From NCBI GenBank assembly GCA_910579275.1, contig CAJTTO010000015.1, positions 14,258 through 78,257 on the forward strand: DNA of 64,000 bases, written 5' to 3'. Below are positions 17,396 through 26,747 of this stretch, in pieces. The notes below the pieces were generated by a model. The model was not told the DNA's origin and ran no database searches. It saw nothing but the letters and a program-made list of their open reading frames with translations. Numbering within the stretch: position 1 is the stretch's first letter; each line of letters begins with the position of its first letter. A program made the translations under genes and the position numbers. This DNA comes from an uncultured Lachnospiraceae bacterium. GTDB lineage: Bacteria > Bacillota > Clostridia > Lachnospirales > Lachnospiraceae.

Positions 17396-20300
17396 TTATT
17401 CTTTGTCTAGGATTTCGCTGTGGAGCTGCTGTAGTGATTTAACCTGGGCATTTCCGTTTTTCTGGACATACAGGATGCCCTTTGCGGTTGCCCTTGCCCC
17501 TGCGATGGTGGTCATATATGGAATTCTGGCTTTGATTGCAGCCTTGCGCAGATAGCTGTCGTCGTGGACGCTGTCTTTTCCGACAGGCGAGTTTACAATC
17601 AGGTCAATTTTTCCGTTTGTAATCAGGTCGAGAATGTTCGGGCGGCCTTCGTGTAGTTTCTTGACAGGCTCTGCCTCTATTCCTGCCTCGGAAATAATCT
17701 GATGGGTGCCGCCTGTTGCGAGAATCTCAAATCCTGCATCGTGGAACAGCCGGGCAATCTCGACAACTTCCGGTTTATCTTTTCCATTCACTGAAATCAG
17801 TACCGTTCCGCCAAGCGGCAGCTGTGTCTGGGTAGCTTCCTGCGCCTTGTAGAAAGCCTCTCCGTAATAGGGAGACAGCCCAAGCACTTCACCGGTTGAT
17901 CGCATTTCCGGTCCCAGTATGGGGTCGACCTCCGGGAACATATTGAACGGGAATACGGCTTCCTTCACACCGTAATACGGAATATCCTTCTCTTTCAGTG
18001 CAGGCACGGGAGAAGGGCGCGAAGTAATTTCCGAGGTAATAATGTCTGTCGCAAGCGGAACCATGCGGATATTGCATACCTTGGAAACGAGCGGCACTGT
18101 GCGGGAAGCGCGCGGATTGGCTTCAAGCACGTATACTTTTCCTTTTTCAATGGCATACTGCATGTTCATTAATCCCTTGACGTGCATTTCCTCGGCAATC
18201 TTTTTGGTGTACTCCTTGATGGTTGCCACATTTTCCTCCGTGATATGTACGGACGGGATGATACATGCCGAATCGCCGGAGTGGACGCCTGCAAGCTCGA
18301 TATGCTCCATGACAGCGGGAACAAAGGCGTGCGTGCCGTCACTGATGGCGTCAGCCTCGCATTCAAGCGCATGGTTCAGGAACCGGTCAATCAGAATCGG
18401 CCTGTCAGGGGTCACGCCCACAGCTGCATTCATGTAACCGGTCATACTGTCGTCATCATAGACAACCTCCATGCCGCGCCCGCCAAGGACATACGATGGA
18501 CGCACCATGACCGGATAACCGATTTTGGCGGCGATGGCAAGCGCTTCCTCGACGGTTGTAGCCATGCCTGCTTCCGGCATGGGAATGCCCAGCTTGTCCA
18601 TCATGGATCGGAACAGATCGCGGTCTTCTGCAAGGTCGATGACGGAGGGCGGTGTGCCGAGAATCTTAACACCGTTTTTCTCAAGTTCGGTTGCCAGATT
18701 AAGCGGTGTCTGACCGCCAAACTGCGCGATAACGCCAAGCGGTTTTTCCTTATTGTAAATGCTCAGGACATCTTCCAGCGTGAGCGGCTCAAAATAAAGC
18801 TTGTCGGAGGTATCATAGTCCGTCGAGACAGTCTCGGGGTTGCAGTTTACGATAATTGTCTCAAAGCCAAGCTCTTTTAATGCCAGCGAAGCGTGGACGC
18901 AGCAGTAGTCAAACTCGATACCCTGACCGATTCTGTTTGGTCCGCCGCCGAGAATCATGATTTTCTTCTTGTCTGTATTGACCGGATTCTTGTCTTCTGC
19001 ATTGTAGGTAGAGTAGTAGTATGCGCTGTCAGGCGTACCGCTTACATGAACACCTTCCCATGCTTCCACTACGCCAAGCGCAATTCGCTTGTTTCGGATG
19101 GTTTCCTCCGGAATTTCCAGAATCTGGCTTAAATATTTGTCGGAAAATCCGTTTTTCTTTGCAGATATCAGGGCATCATCGGACGGAAGAGAGCCCTTTG
19201 CTTTTACAAGTGATTCCTCCTCCTCGACCAGTTCCTGCATCTGCTTTACGAAGTAGTGCTTTACTTTTGTAATATCAAATATTTCGTCGACGGCTGCACC
19301 TTTGCGCAGCGCCTCATACATAATGAAGTGGCGGTCGCTGGAAGGGTGGGCAAGCATGAGCAGCAATTCTTCCTTTGTCTTTGTGTCATAATCTTTTGCA
19401 TGACCGAGACCGTATCTGCCGGTTTCAAGACTGCGGATTGCTTTTTGGAATGCTTCCTTATAAGTCTTGCCGATACTCATGACTTCGCCCACGGCGCGCA
19501 TCTGTGTGCCAAGCTTGTCCTCGACGCCTTTGAATTTCTCAAAAGCCCAGCGGGCAAACTTGATGACCACGTAATCGCCGTCAGGAACATACTTGTCAAG
19601 AGTGCCGTATTTTCCGCACTCGATATCCTTTAATGTAAGTCCGGCCGCAAGCATTGCGGAGACAAGCGCAATCGGGAATCCGGTTGCCTTGGAGGCAAGC
19701 GCGGAGGAGCGGGAAGTGCGCGGATTGATTTCGATGACGACGATTCTGTCTGTCACGGGGTCGTGCGCAAACTGGACATTCGTACCGCCGATAACCTTGA
19801 CGGAATCAACGATTCGGTAAGCCTGCTCCTGAAGACGCTTTTGCAGTTCTTCGGATATGGTCAGCATAGGAGCGGAACAGAACGAGTCGCCGGTATGTGT
19901 TCCGAGCGGGTCAATATTTTCAATAAAGCAGACGGTAATCATGTTTCCTTCTGCGTCGCGTACAATTTCAAGCTCAAGCTCCTCCCAGCCAAGGATGGAT
20001 TCCTCGACAAGAACTTGGCCGACAAGGCTCGCCTGAAGACCGCGTGCACAGACGGTTCGCAGCTCGTCTTTGTTGTAGACAAGACCGCCGCCTGCGCCGC
20101 CCATGGTGTATGCGGGACGCAGGACGACAGGATATCCAAGCCGGTCAGCAATGTCAAGCGCCTCCTCGACGCTGTATGAAACCTCGCTTCTTGCCATCTC
20201 GACGCCGATTGCGTCCATGGACTTCTTAAATTCGATACGGTCTTCGCCACGCTCAATCGCATCCACCTGCACACCGATGACCTGTACATGGTATTTGTCC

Positions 20301-20623
20301 AGAACGCCTTCCTTGGCAAGCTCTGAACAGAGATTTAATCCGGACTGGCCGCCAAGATTGGGAAGGAGTGCGTCCGGTTTCTCTTTTGCGATAATCTGTT
20401 CGAGACGCTTTACGTTCAAAGGCTCGATATAGGTTACATCTGCAATTTCCGGATCTGTCATGATGGTGGCAGGGTTTGAGTTGACAAGTACAATCTCGTA
20501 CCCAAGCCTGCGCAGCGCTTTGCAGGCCTGTGTTCCGGAATAGTCGAACTCACATGCCTGTCCGATAATAATCGGGCCGGAACCAATAATCAGTATTTTG
20601 TTGATGTCATTTCTCTTTGGCAT
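17396..20623 (-). CDS. carB: Carbamoyl phosphate synthase large subunit
   Basis: 1075 aa, full length. Two ATP-grasp halves (about 1-400 and 555-930) each start with a Gly-rich motif (IIGSGPIIIGQACEFDYSG and ILGGGPNRIGQGIEFDY), and the C-terminal MGS-like allosteric domain (about 935-1075) has LATGGTHQIISE. Makes carbamoyl phosphate from bicarbonate, ATP and glutamine-derived ammonia for pyrimidines and arginine. Its partner carA is not in the window; instead carB lies 17 nt behind iorB in one transcription direction, with GGAGG before its ATG. Confidence 0.96.
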   Translation of the reverse strand: MPKRNDINKILIIGSGPIIIGQACEFDYSGTQACKALRRLGYEIVLVNSNPATIMTDPEIADVTYIEPLNVKRLEQIIAKEKPDALLPNLGGQSGLNLCSELAKEGVLDKYHVQVIGVQVDAIERGEDRIEFKKSMDAIGVEMARSEVSYSVEEALDIADRLGYPVVLRPAYTMGGAGGGLVYNKDELRTVCARGLQASLVGQVLVEESILGWEELELEIVRDAEGNMITVCFIENIDPLGTHTGDSFCSAPMLTISEELQKRLQEQAYRIVDSVKVIGGTNVQFAHDPVTDRIVVIEINPRTSRSSALASKATGFPIALVSAMLAAGLTLKDIECGKYGTLDKYVPDGDYVVIKFARWAFEKFKGVEDKLGTQMRAVGEVMSIGKTYKEAFQKAIRSLETGRYGLGHAKDYDTKTKEELLLMLAHPSSDRHFIMYEALRKGAAVDEIFDITKVKHYFVKQMQELVEEEESLVKAKGSLPSDDALISAKKNGFSDKYLSQILEIPEETIRNKRIALGVVEAWEGVHVSGTPDSAYYYSTYNAEDKNPVNTDKKKIMILGGGPNRIGQGIEFDYCCVHASLALKELGFETIIVNCNPETVSTDYDTSDKLYFEPLTLEDVLSIYNKEKPLGVIAQFGGQTPLNLATELEKNGVKILGTPPSVIDLAEDRDLFRSMMDKLGIPMPEAGMATTVEEALAIAAKIGYPVMVRPSYVLGGRGMEVVYDDDSMTGYMNAAVGVTPDRPILIDRFLNHALECEADAISDGTHAFVPAVMEHIELAGVHSGDSACIIPSVHITEENVATIKEYTKKIAEEMHVKGLMNMQYAIEKGKVYVLEANPRASRTVPLVSKVCNIRMVPLATDIITSEITSRPSPVPALKEKDIPYYGVKEAVFPFNMFPEVDPILGPEMRSTGEVLGLSPYYGEAFYKAQEATQTQLPLGGTVLISVNGKDKPEVVEIARLFHDAGFEILATGGTHQIISEAGIEAEPVKKLHEGRPNILDLITNGKIDLIVNSPVGKDSVHDDSYLRKAAIKARIPYMTTIAGARATAKGILYVQKNGNAQVKSLQQLHSEILDKE

Positions 20624-20640
20624 AATGAACCTCCTTCACA

Positions 20641-21213
20641 CTAGCCCAACGCATAACCTGCCTCAAATGCCGCCTTGTTGATTTCAACTGTTTTTGGCGG
20701 CACGGTAGCTTCGATGACTTCCAGCCATTTCTCTTTGTCAAAGTCCATGCGCTTTGCGGCAACTCCGACGATAATGGTATTGAATACCTTGGCATTTCCA
20801 AGCTTTTTTGCCTCGTCCATGGCATCTACATCTATCACCTGATAACTTTTTTTGAGGGTTTCGATAATATTTTCCGGATACTGTGCGGCTCCTGTCACAA
20901 CCGTAATCGGGTCGATTCGCTGGTCATTGACAATGAGGACGCCGTCCTTTTTCAGAAAATGGGCATACCGCAGCGCTTCCAGACGCTCAAAGGCAATGAG
21001 TACGTCTGCCTGTCCTTCCTCGACAATTGGTTCCGCCACGCAGTCACCGTAGCGCACGAATGTGACAACGCTTCCGCCGCGCTGTGCCATTCCGTGAACC
21101 TCGGAAAGTTTTACATCATAGCCTGACTTTGTGATGATGCCGCCGAGGATGCGGCTCGTAAGCAGGGTACCCTGACCGCCTACGCCGACAATCATAATAT
21201 TTTTTGTAGTCAT
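20641..21213 (-). CDS. iorB: Indolepyruvate:ferredoxin oxidoreductase, beta subunit
   Basis: 190 aa from the ATG at 21213 (reads MTTKNIMIVGVGGQGT) with GGAGG 11 nt upstream; an ATG at 21231 is also in frame. The GVGGQGTLLTSRILGG motif and the SEVHGMAQRGGSVVTFVRYG segment identify the gamma-type (2-oxoacid oxidoreductase) domain. It pairs with IorA to convert aryl-pyruvates, CoA and ferredoxin to aryl-acetyl-CoA and CO2, reversibly. Overlaps or nearly abuts iorA; carB follows. Confidence 0.92.
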   Translation of the reverse strand: MTTKNIMIVGVGGQGTLLTSRILGGIITKSGYDVKLSEVHGMAQRGGSVVTFVRYGDCVAEPIVEEGQADVLIAFERLEALRYAHFLKKDGVLIVNDQRIDPITVVTGAAQYPENIIETLKKSYQVIDVDAMDEAKKLGNAKVFNTIIVGVAAKRMDFDKEKWLEVIEATVPPKTVEINKAAFEAGYALG

Positions 21214-21236
21214 TTTATACGAATCCTCCATTTTCC

Positions 21237-22973
21237 TTATTCAACGCGCTCAATGGCATCAAACTTGCAGCGTTTCATGCAAAGACCGCAGCCGTTACAC
21301 ATTGTGTCGTCAATTTTTACGGTTCCGTCATCATTTTTTGTGAGGGCGGGACAGCCGGGAACAAGGCACATTCCGCACTTCTTGCATTTTTCCGGTACGG
21401 CGACGCATTTTGCCTTGGTAGCCTGCGATTTCAACAGGGCGCAGGGAGCGCACACAATGATAACGGAGACTTCATCGCGTGCCGTCTCACGTTTTACAAC
21501 CGTCTCCAGTTCATCGACATCAAAGGCGTCCACTTCATATACGTGTTCGACGCCGAGCGCCTTGCACAGGTGATAGAGACTGACTGCCTTTGTCTCCTTG
21601 CCGTTGAGCATTTTTCCGGTTGCGGCATGCTCCTGATGCCCGGTCATTCCTGTCGTGGAGTTGTCAAGAATCATCACTGTGCCGGTAGACTGGTTGTATA
21701 CCATGTTCATCAGGGAATTAACGCCGGTATGGAGAAACGTCGAATCGCCTATGAGTGCAACCCAGTTTTTGATGTAATCCCTGCCTTTTGCTTTTTCCAT
21801 GCCATGCAGGGTAGAGATGGAAGCGCCCATGCAGACGGTCGTGTCAATGACATTGAGTGGTGCGACAGCCCCGAGTGTATAGCATCCGATATCTCCCGCT
21901 CCGTGGATTCCAAGTTTTTTGAGCACGGAGAACGTGCTTCTGTGCGGGCATCCGGGACAGAGGATGGGAGGGCGCGCCGGAACCTGTGCAGGCGCTGCCG
22001 TCTCCGGCTTCATGCCGAGCACACGCTCACGAATCATGTTGGCGCTGTATTCGCCCTGCAAGGTAAAAAGCTCCTTTCCTGTGCATTCGATTCCCCACGA
22101 TTTGACCTGTTCTTCAATCAATGGTTCAAGTTCCTCGAAAATATATAACTTGTCCACTTTTGCGGCAAATTCCTCAATCAGTTTTCGCGGGAGCGGATGT
22201 ACGAGACCGAGCTTAAGCACGCTGGCATTCGGCATCGCCTCCGCGACATATGTATAGGGGATACCGCTCGTGATAAATCCGACAGAGGTATCTTTGTAGA
22301 CAGCCCGATTGATTTCAAAATCGCAGGCGTCCTCCGCCATCTGCTTCAGGCGGTTTTCCACATGGATGTGGCGTCCTTTTGCATTTACGGGCATCATGAC
22401 GTTTTTTGCCGCGTTTCTCTCGTATGGCTTATCGGGAACTTCCTGACGCTCCTCAAGGGTCACGGGACCTTGCGAGTGCGCAAGCCTTGTGGTTGTCCGT
22501 ATCATGACAGGTGTGTCATATTTTTCGCTGTATGCGAAAGCAAGCTTTGTGAAATCTTTTGCCTCCTGCGAGTCGGACGGTTCGAGTACGGGAACCTGCG
22601 CGACGCGTGCCACACAGCGGGAATCCTGTTCGTTCTGCGAGGAGTACAATCCGGGGTCGTCAGCTGCCGCAAGCACGAGACCGCCGTTTGCGCCGATATA
22701 GGATACGGTATAGAGTGGGTCGCTTGCCACGTTGACGCCTACCATTTTCATGGATGCCATGGCACGCACGCCGCTGATGGATGCACCGATGGCAACCTCC
22801 ATGGCAACCTTTTCGTTGGGTGCCCACTCGGCATAAATTTCAGGGTATTTTACGATATTTTCACTGATTTCGGTGCTTGGCGTGCCGGGATATGCACTGG
22901 ACACTTTTACGCCGGCTTCGTAAGCCCCGCGGGCAATCGCTTCATTGCCCAACATGATTTTTGTTTCGCTCAT
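21237..22973 (-). CDS. iorA: Indolepyruvate:ferredoxin oxidoreductase, alpha subunit
   Basis: 578 aa. N-terminal pyrimidine-binding domain (SSAYPGTPSTEISE), TPP/metal motif GDSTFLHTGVNSLMNM with LDNSTTGMTGHQ, and a C-terminal pair of 4Fe-4S motifs (CKKCGMCLVPGCP and CNGCGLCMKRC). Binds TPP and passes electrons to ferredoxin; cytoplasmic. First gene of iorA-iorB-carB, with a SigA-type promoter upstream and a divergent acyl-CoA ligase across the spacer. Confidence 0.95.
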   Translation of the reverse strand: MSETKIMLGNEAIARGAYEAGVKVSSAYPGTPSTEISENIVKYPEIYAEWAPNEKVAMEVAIGASISGVRAMASMKMVGVNVASDPLYTVSYIGANGGLVLAAADDPGLYSSQNEQDSRCVARVAQVPVLEPSDSQEAKDFTKLAFAYSEKYDTPVMIRTTTRLAHSQGPVTLEERQEVPDKPYERNAAKNVMMPVNAKGRHIHVENRLKQMAEDACDFEINRAVYKDTSVGFITSGIPYTYVAEAMPNASVLKLGLVHPLPRKLIEEFAAKVDKLYIFEELEPLIEEQVKSWGIECTGKELFTLQGEYSANMIRERVLGMKPETAAPAQVPARPPILCPGCPHRSTFSVLKKLGIHGAGDIGCYTLGAVAPLNVIDTTVCMGASISTLHGMEKAKGRDYIKNWVALIGDSTFLHTGVNSLMNMVYNQSTGTVMILDNSTTGMTGHQEHAATGKMLNGKETKAVSLYHLCKALGVEHVYEVDAFDVDELETVVKRETARDEVSVIIVCAPCALLKSQATKAKCVAVPEKCKKCGMCLVPGCPALTKNDDGTVKIDDTMCNGCGLCMKRCKFDAIERVE

Positions 22974-23036
22974 TTGTTTTTCCTTCCTATATAATAATAT
23001 GTAATAATAAATATTGTGGTAAGCCCTAATATACTA

Positions 23037-23065
23037 ATGATAGTGAAAAAATCATGTTCCGTCAA
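23037..23065 (-). promoter_or_regulatory. SigA-type promoter for iorA
   Basis: On the minus strand, TTGACG (23060-23065), a 17-nt spacer and TATCAT (23037-23042). Five of six -35 bases match. The iorA ATG is 64 bp downstream. Confidence 0.65.
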
Positions 23066-23115
23066 TTGTTTTGATGTTTTTTTGCATGGAATATTGTGTA
23101 TTTTGTAAAAATAGG

Positions 23116-23144
23116 TTTACTTCGATGCTTTAAAGTGGCATAAT
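23116..23144 (+). promoter_or_regulatory. SigA-type promoter for the acyl-CoA ligase
   Basis: TTTACT (23116-23121), 17 nt, CATAAT (23139-23144). The ligase start is 36 bp downstream. The two divergent promoters are only 50 bp apart, so a shared regulator is possible. Confidence 0.55.
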
Positions 23145-23179
23145 TAATAGATATATTCGTGATAAAAGGAGTAACAGCA

Positions 23180-24814
23180 ATGCCAATTACAGACATTTTA
23201 GAGAGAAACTGCAAATTGTACGGAAACGATATCTGCCTTGTGGAAATCAACCCCGAAATCAAGGAGACAAGACGTGTCACATGGAAGGAATATGAGCTGA
23301 TGGAGCCAAATCCTGTGACGCATTACCGCAGGGAGATTACATGGAGTGTGTTTAATGAGAAGGCAAACCGTTTTGCCAACATGCTGATTCAGAGAGGTGT
23401 CAAAAAAGGGGACAAGGTGGCAGTCCTTTTGATGAACTGTCTCGAGTGGCTGCCGATTTATTTTGGAATCTTAAAGACCGGCGCGCTTGCCGTGCCGTTA
23501 AACTTCCGCTATGCGCCGGACGAAATCGAGTACTGCCTGAACCTTGCTGAGGTCGATGTGCTTGTGTTTGGCCCCGAGTTTATCGGGCGTGTGGAGGAAA
23601 TTGCGGAGAGCATCAGCAAGAACAGGCTGCTGTTTTTTGTGGGCGACAACTGCCCAAGCTTTGCGGAGGATTACAACGGCCTGACGGCGAACTGTTCAAG
23701 CCAGACACCGTTGATTGCGCTGACAGATGCCGATGATGCCGCGATTTACTTCTCGTCGGGAACGACGGGATTTCCGAAAGCGATTTTACATAACCATGAA
23801 AGCCTGATGCATTCGTGCAAGGTGGAGCAGAACCACCACGGGCAGACGAAGCAGGATGTGTTCCTCTGCATTCCGCCGCTGTATCATACAGGCGCAAAAA
23901 TGCACTGGTTCGGCAGCTTTCTGGAAGGCGGGAAGGCCGTTTTGCTCAAGGGGACGAAACCGGAGTTTATCCTTGATGCCGTCTCCAAGGAGAAGTGCAC
24001 CATTGTATGGCTGCTGGTGCCATGGGCGCAGGATATCCTCGACGCGATAGACAGGGGGGACATCAGGCTTGCCGACTATGCGCTTTCCCAATGGCGGCTG
24101 ATGCACATTGGCGCGCAGCCTGTTCCGCAGAGCCTGATACAGCGCTGGAAAAAGGTGTTTCCGCATCATCAGTACGATACGAATTATGGGCTCAGCGAGT
24201 CGATTGGACCAGGCTGTGTACATCTTGGCGTGGAAAACATCCATAAAGTCGGTGCGATTGGCAGGGCAGGCTATGGCTGGCAGGTAAAGATTGTGGATGA
24301 GAACAGGGAAACGGTAACGCGCGGCGAAGTCGGAGAGCTTGCCGTGAAAGGACCGGGCGTTATGACCTGCTACTACAATGACGAGCCGGCGACAAAAGAG
24401 GTTCTGCGTGACGGATGGCTTTTTACGGGCGATATGGCGCAGGAGGATGCCGATGGATTTATTTTTCTCGTCGACCGGAAAAAAGACGTGGTTATCAGCG
24501 GCGGTGAGAATATTTATCCTGTCCAGATTGAGGATTTCCTGCGGACGTATGATAAGATAAAGGATGCAGCGGTAATCGGAATCCCTGACAAACGTCTGGG
24601 GGAGATAACGGCAGCCATTATTGAGATAAAGGAAGGCTTGGACTGCACGGAGGACGAAATCAACGCATACTGCACGAAGCTTCCGAAGTACAAAAGGCCG
24701 CGCAAGATTATTTTTGCAGAGATACCAAGAAACCCGACCGGAAAAATCGAGAAGCCGAAGCTGCGCAAAATTTATGGCGGGGAGAGTCTCGTGGCGGCGC
24801 AGAATAACTCATAA
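23180..24814 (+). CDS. AMP-forming acyl-CoA ligase (possibly aryl-acetate)
   Basis: 544 aa from the ATG at 23180 with AGGAG 8 nt upstream. ANL adenylating enzyme: the AMP-binding P-loop is YFSSGTTGFPKAI (about 195), followed by the A5 motif YGLSESIGPG, the A7 region LFTGDMAQ, the A8 hinge VDRKKDVVISGGENIYP and the C-terminal lysine in NPTGKIEKPK. It should activate a carboxylate to its CoA thioester. Being divergent from iorAB, an aryl-acetate substrate is a reasonable inference; a medium-chain fatty acid is the alternative. Confidence 0.82.
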   Translation: MPITDILERNCKLYGNDICLVEINPEIKETRRVTWKEYELMEPNPVTHYRREITWSVFNEKANRFANMLIQRGVKKGDKVAVLLMNCLEWLPIYFGILKTGALAVPLNFRYAPDEIEYCLNLAEVDVLVFGPEFIGRVEEIAESISKNRLLFFVGDNCPSFAEDYNGLTANCSSQTPLIALTDADDAAIYFSSGTTGFPKAILHNHESLMHSCKVEQNHHGQTKQDVFLCIPPLYHTGAKMHWFGSFLEGGKAVLLKGTKPEFILDAVSKEKCTIVWLLVPWAQDILDAIDRGDIRLADYALSQWRLMHIGAQPVPQSLIQRWKKVFPHHQYDTNYGLSESIGPGCVHLGVENIHKVGAIGRAGYGWQVKIVDENRETVTRGEVGELAVKGPGVMTCYYNDEPATKEVLRDGWLFTGDMAQEDADGFIFLVDRKKDVVISGGENIYPVQIEDFLRTYDKIKDAAVIGIPDKRLGEITAAIIEIKEGLDCTEDEINAYCTKLPKYKRPRKIIFAEIPRNPTGKIEKPKLRKIYGGESLVAAQNNS

Positions 24815-24840
24815 AAAGCGAATCAACAGGAGCGTGCAGT

Positions 24841-26172
24841 ATGGATTTATTAGAATATATGAGAAATACGGTGAAGGAAAAAGAATCTCCGCTGGCGGCA
24901 AGACTCAGACCCACGACGCTCGACGAGGTTGTGGGGCAGTCGCATATCATTGGCAGGGATAAACTTTTGTACCGGGCAATCAAGGCGGACAAACTCAGCT
25001 CGATTATCTTCTACGGCCCTCCTGGAACCGGAAAGACAACGCTTGCAAAGGTAATTGCCAATACGACAAGTGCGGAATTTACACAGATAAACGCTACGTC
25101 TGCAGGCAAAAAGGACATGGAGGAGGTCATCGGTAAGGCGAAGGATACGCTTGCCATGTATGCGAAACGCACAATATTATTTATTGATGAAATCCATCGT
25201 TTTCATAAGGGGCAGCAGGATTACCTGCTGCCGTTTGTGGAGGATGGGACAATTATACTGATTGGCGCTACCACGGAAAATCCATATTTCGAGGTAAATG
25301 GGGCGCTTCTTTCGCGCTCTATAATTTTTGAATTGAAGCCTCTGGAAAAGTCCGATATTAAAGAACTGCTAAAGCGGGCAGTGTATGATGTGGAAAAGGG
25401 GATGGGCAGCTATGATGCCTGTATTGACGAGGAGGCGCTGGAGTTTTTGGCAGACCTGTCAGGCGGTGATGCGAGGCACGCGCTAAATGCCATAGAGCTT
25501 GGCATTATGACGACAGACAGGAGTGAGGACGGCAGGATTCACATCACGGTGGAAGTCGCGCAGGAATGCATACAGAAACGGCGCATCTCATACGACAAGA
25601 CAGGGGACAACCACTATGATACGATATCGGCATTTATCAAAAGCATGCGCGGTTCCGATCCGGATGCGGCAGTCTATTATCTTGCAAAAATGCTCTGCGC
25701 GGGGGAACAGGCTGCGTTTATCGCAAGACGAATCATGATTTGTGCGGCGGAGGATGTGGGAAACGCTGACCCCATGGCTTTGAACGTGGCAGTGAGCGCA
25801 TCGCTTGCCGTGGAACGCATCGGTATGCCGGAGGCACAGATTATCCTTGCCCAGGCAGCTTCCTACGTGGCGTGTGCGCCAAAAAGCAATGCCGCGTGCC
25901 ATGCAATCTTTGCGGCAAATGAGGAAATTCAGAGAAGCGGCAGTCTGGCAATACCGGCGCACTTGCAGGACGCACACTATAAGGGAGCGGCAAAATTGGG
26001 ACACGGAACGGGATACAAATATGCACACGATTACAAAAACCATTATGTGGAGCAGCAGTATCTTCCCTATGAACTTACAGGAAAGACATTTTATGAACCG
26101 TCGTGGAACGGATATGAGGCGAAAATCAGAGAACATATGAAGCGAATCAAAAAAGAGGCGGCAGAGAACTGA
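24841..26172 (+). CDS. rarA: Replication-associated recombination protein A (RarA/MgsA)
   Basis: 443 aa. AAA+ ATPase: Walker A GPPGTGKTTLAKVIANTT, Walker B ILFIDEIHRF and sensor GATTENPYFEVN, then the MgsA C-terminal tetramerisation region with SDPDAAVYYLAKML and AHLQDAHYKGAAKLGHG. It acts at stalled replication forks. 27 nt after the ligase on the same strand, so possibly read through from it, with its own GGAG site. Confidence 0.94.
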   Translation: MDLLEYMRNTVKEKESPLAARLRPTTLDEVVGQSHIIGRDKLLYRAIKADKLSSIIFYGPPGTGKTTLAKVIANTTSAEFTQINATSAGKKDMEEVIGKAKDTLAMYAKRTILFIDEIHRFHKGQQDYLLPFVEDGTIILIGATTENPYFEVNGALLSRSIIFELKPLEKSDIKELLKRAVYDVEKGMGSYDACIDEEALEFLADLSGGDARHALNAIELGIMTTDRSEDGRIHITVEVAQECIQKRRISYDKTGDNHYDTISAFIKSMRGSDPDAAVYYLAKMLCAGEQAAFIARRIMICAAEDVGNADPMALNVAVSASLAVERIGMPEAQIILAQAASYVACAPKSNAACHAIFAANEEIQRSGSLAIPAHLQDAHYKGAAKLGHGTGYKYAHDYKNHYVEQQYLPYELTGKTFYEPSWNGYEAKIREHMKRIKKEAAEN

Positions 26173-26206
26173 CAGGGGGGATTCTGCCGCAGCCGATGCA
26201 GGATGG

Positions 26207-26722
26207 CTAAAAAAGCGCAGCCATCAAATACTTGTAGATTTCTTCATTTTTGTTGTACCAGCTGTCACAGACGGTTTCCGCCAGATCTTGCGTCGGAACG
26301 GACAGTTTGATGTTCACAAGGTCGATATCCCGCTCCTTTGCAATCAGTTCGGCCTCGTATTCACCGGAAGTTGTTTTATAATAGTTTGCTGTAATGGAAG
26401 CTTCGTTTTTCAGCTCAAGGTGTTTTTCCGCAAGAAATGAGTCAATATCGTGGATAATGGCATCGCCGATTCGGTTTCCGAAGTAGGACAGGGTATTTTG
26501 TCCCTCGGAGGTGATGGAAAAGTAGGTGCGGTTCATAAGTGTGTCAGCCTTGATAAGCTCCGCGTCCTGAAGGTCGGAAAACACCTGCTGCAGCGTCATG
26601 AAATTTGTGTATTCTTTTTCAAGGATAAATCCGCTGATCTGTGAATAAGTGAGCTTGAATTTGACCTTGTCGAGCATATATAGGACTATTAGTTTGTACA
26701 GTGTTAATGGATCCTGAACCAT
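26207..26722 (-). CDS. DUF4364 family protein
   Basis: 171 aa from the ATG at 26722 with GAAAGG about 10 nt upstream; a GTG at 26731 is too close to the site. An N-terminal winged-helix-like part (YKLIVLYMLDKVKFKLTYSQISGFI) precedes an alpha/beta C-terminal half. This is a Firmicutes family, probably transcriptional regulators of the PadR/MarR-like winged-helix class (inference). It shares a strand with, and follows by 25 nt, the radical SAM gene, so it may be in the malic-enzyme operon. Confidence 0.75.
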   Translation of the reverse strand: MVQDPLTLYKLIVLYMLDKVKFKLTYSQISGFILEKEYTNFMTLQQVFSDLQDAELIKADTLMNRTYFSITSEGQNTLSYFGNRIGDAIIHDIDSFLAEKHLELKNEASITANYYKTTSGEYEAELIAKERDIDLVNIKLSVPTQDLAETVCDSWYNKNEEIYKYLMAALF

Positions 26723-26747
26723 TGATACCACGCCTTTCGTTTTAGAA

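Noticed and set aside
18182..18880. Long antisense ORF (232 aa) in carB, and similar ones at 15, 22, 37, 43 and 58 kb
   Set aside because: They mirror strongly conserved genes in G+C-biased codon frames and have no ribosome sites or recognisable motifs.
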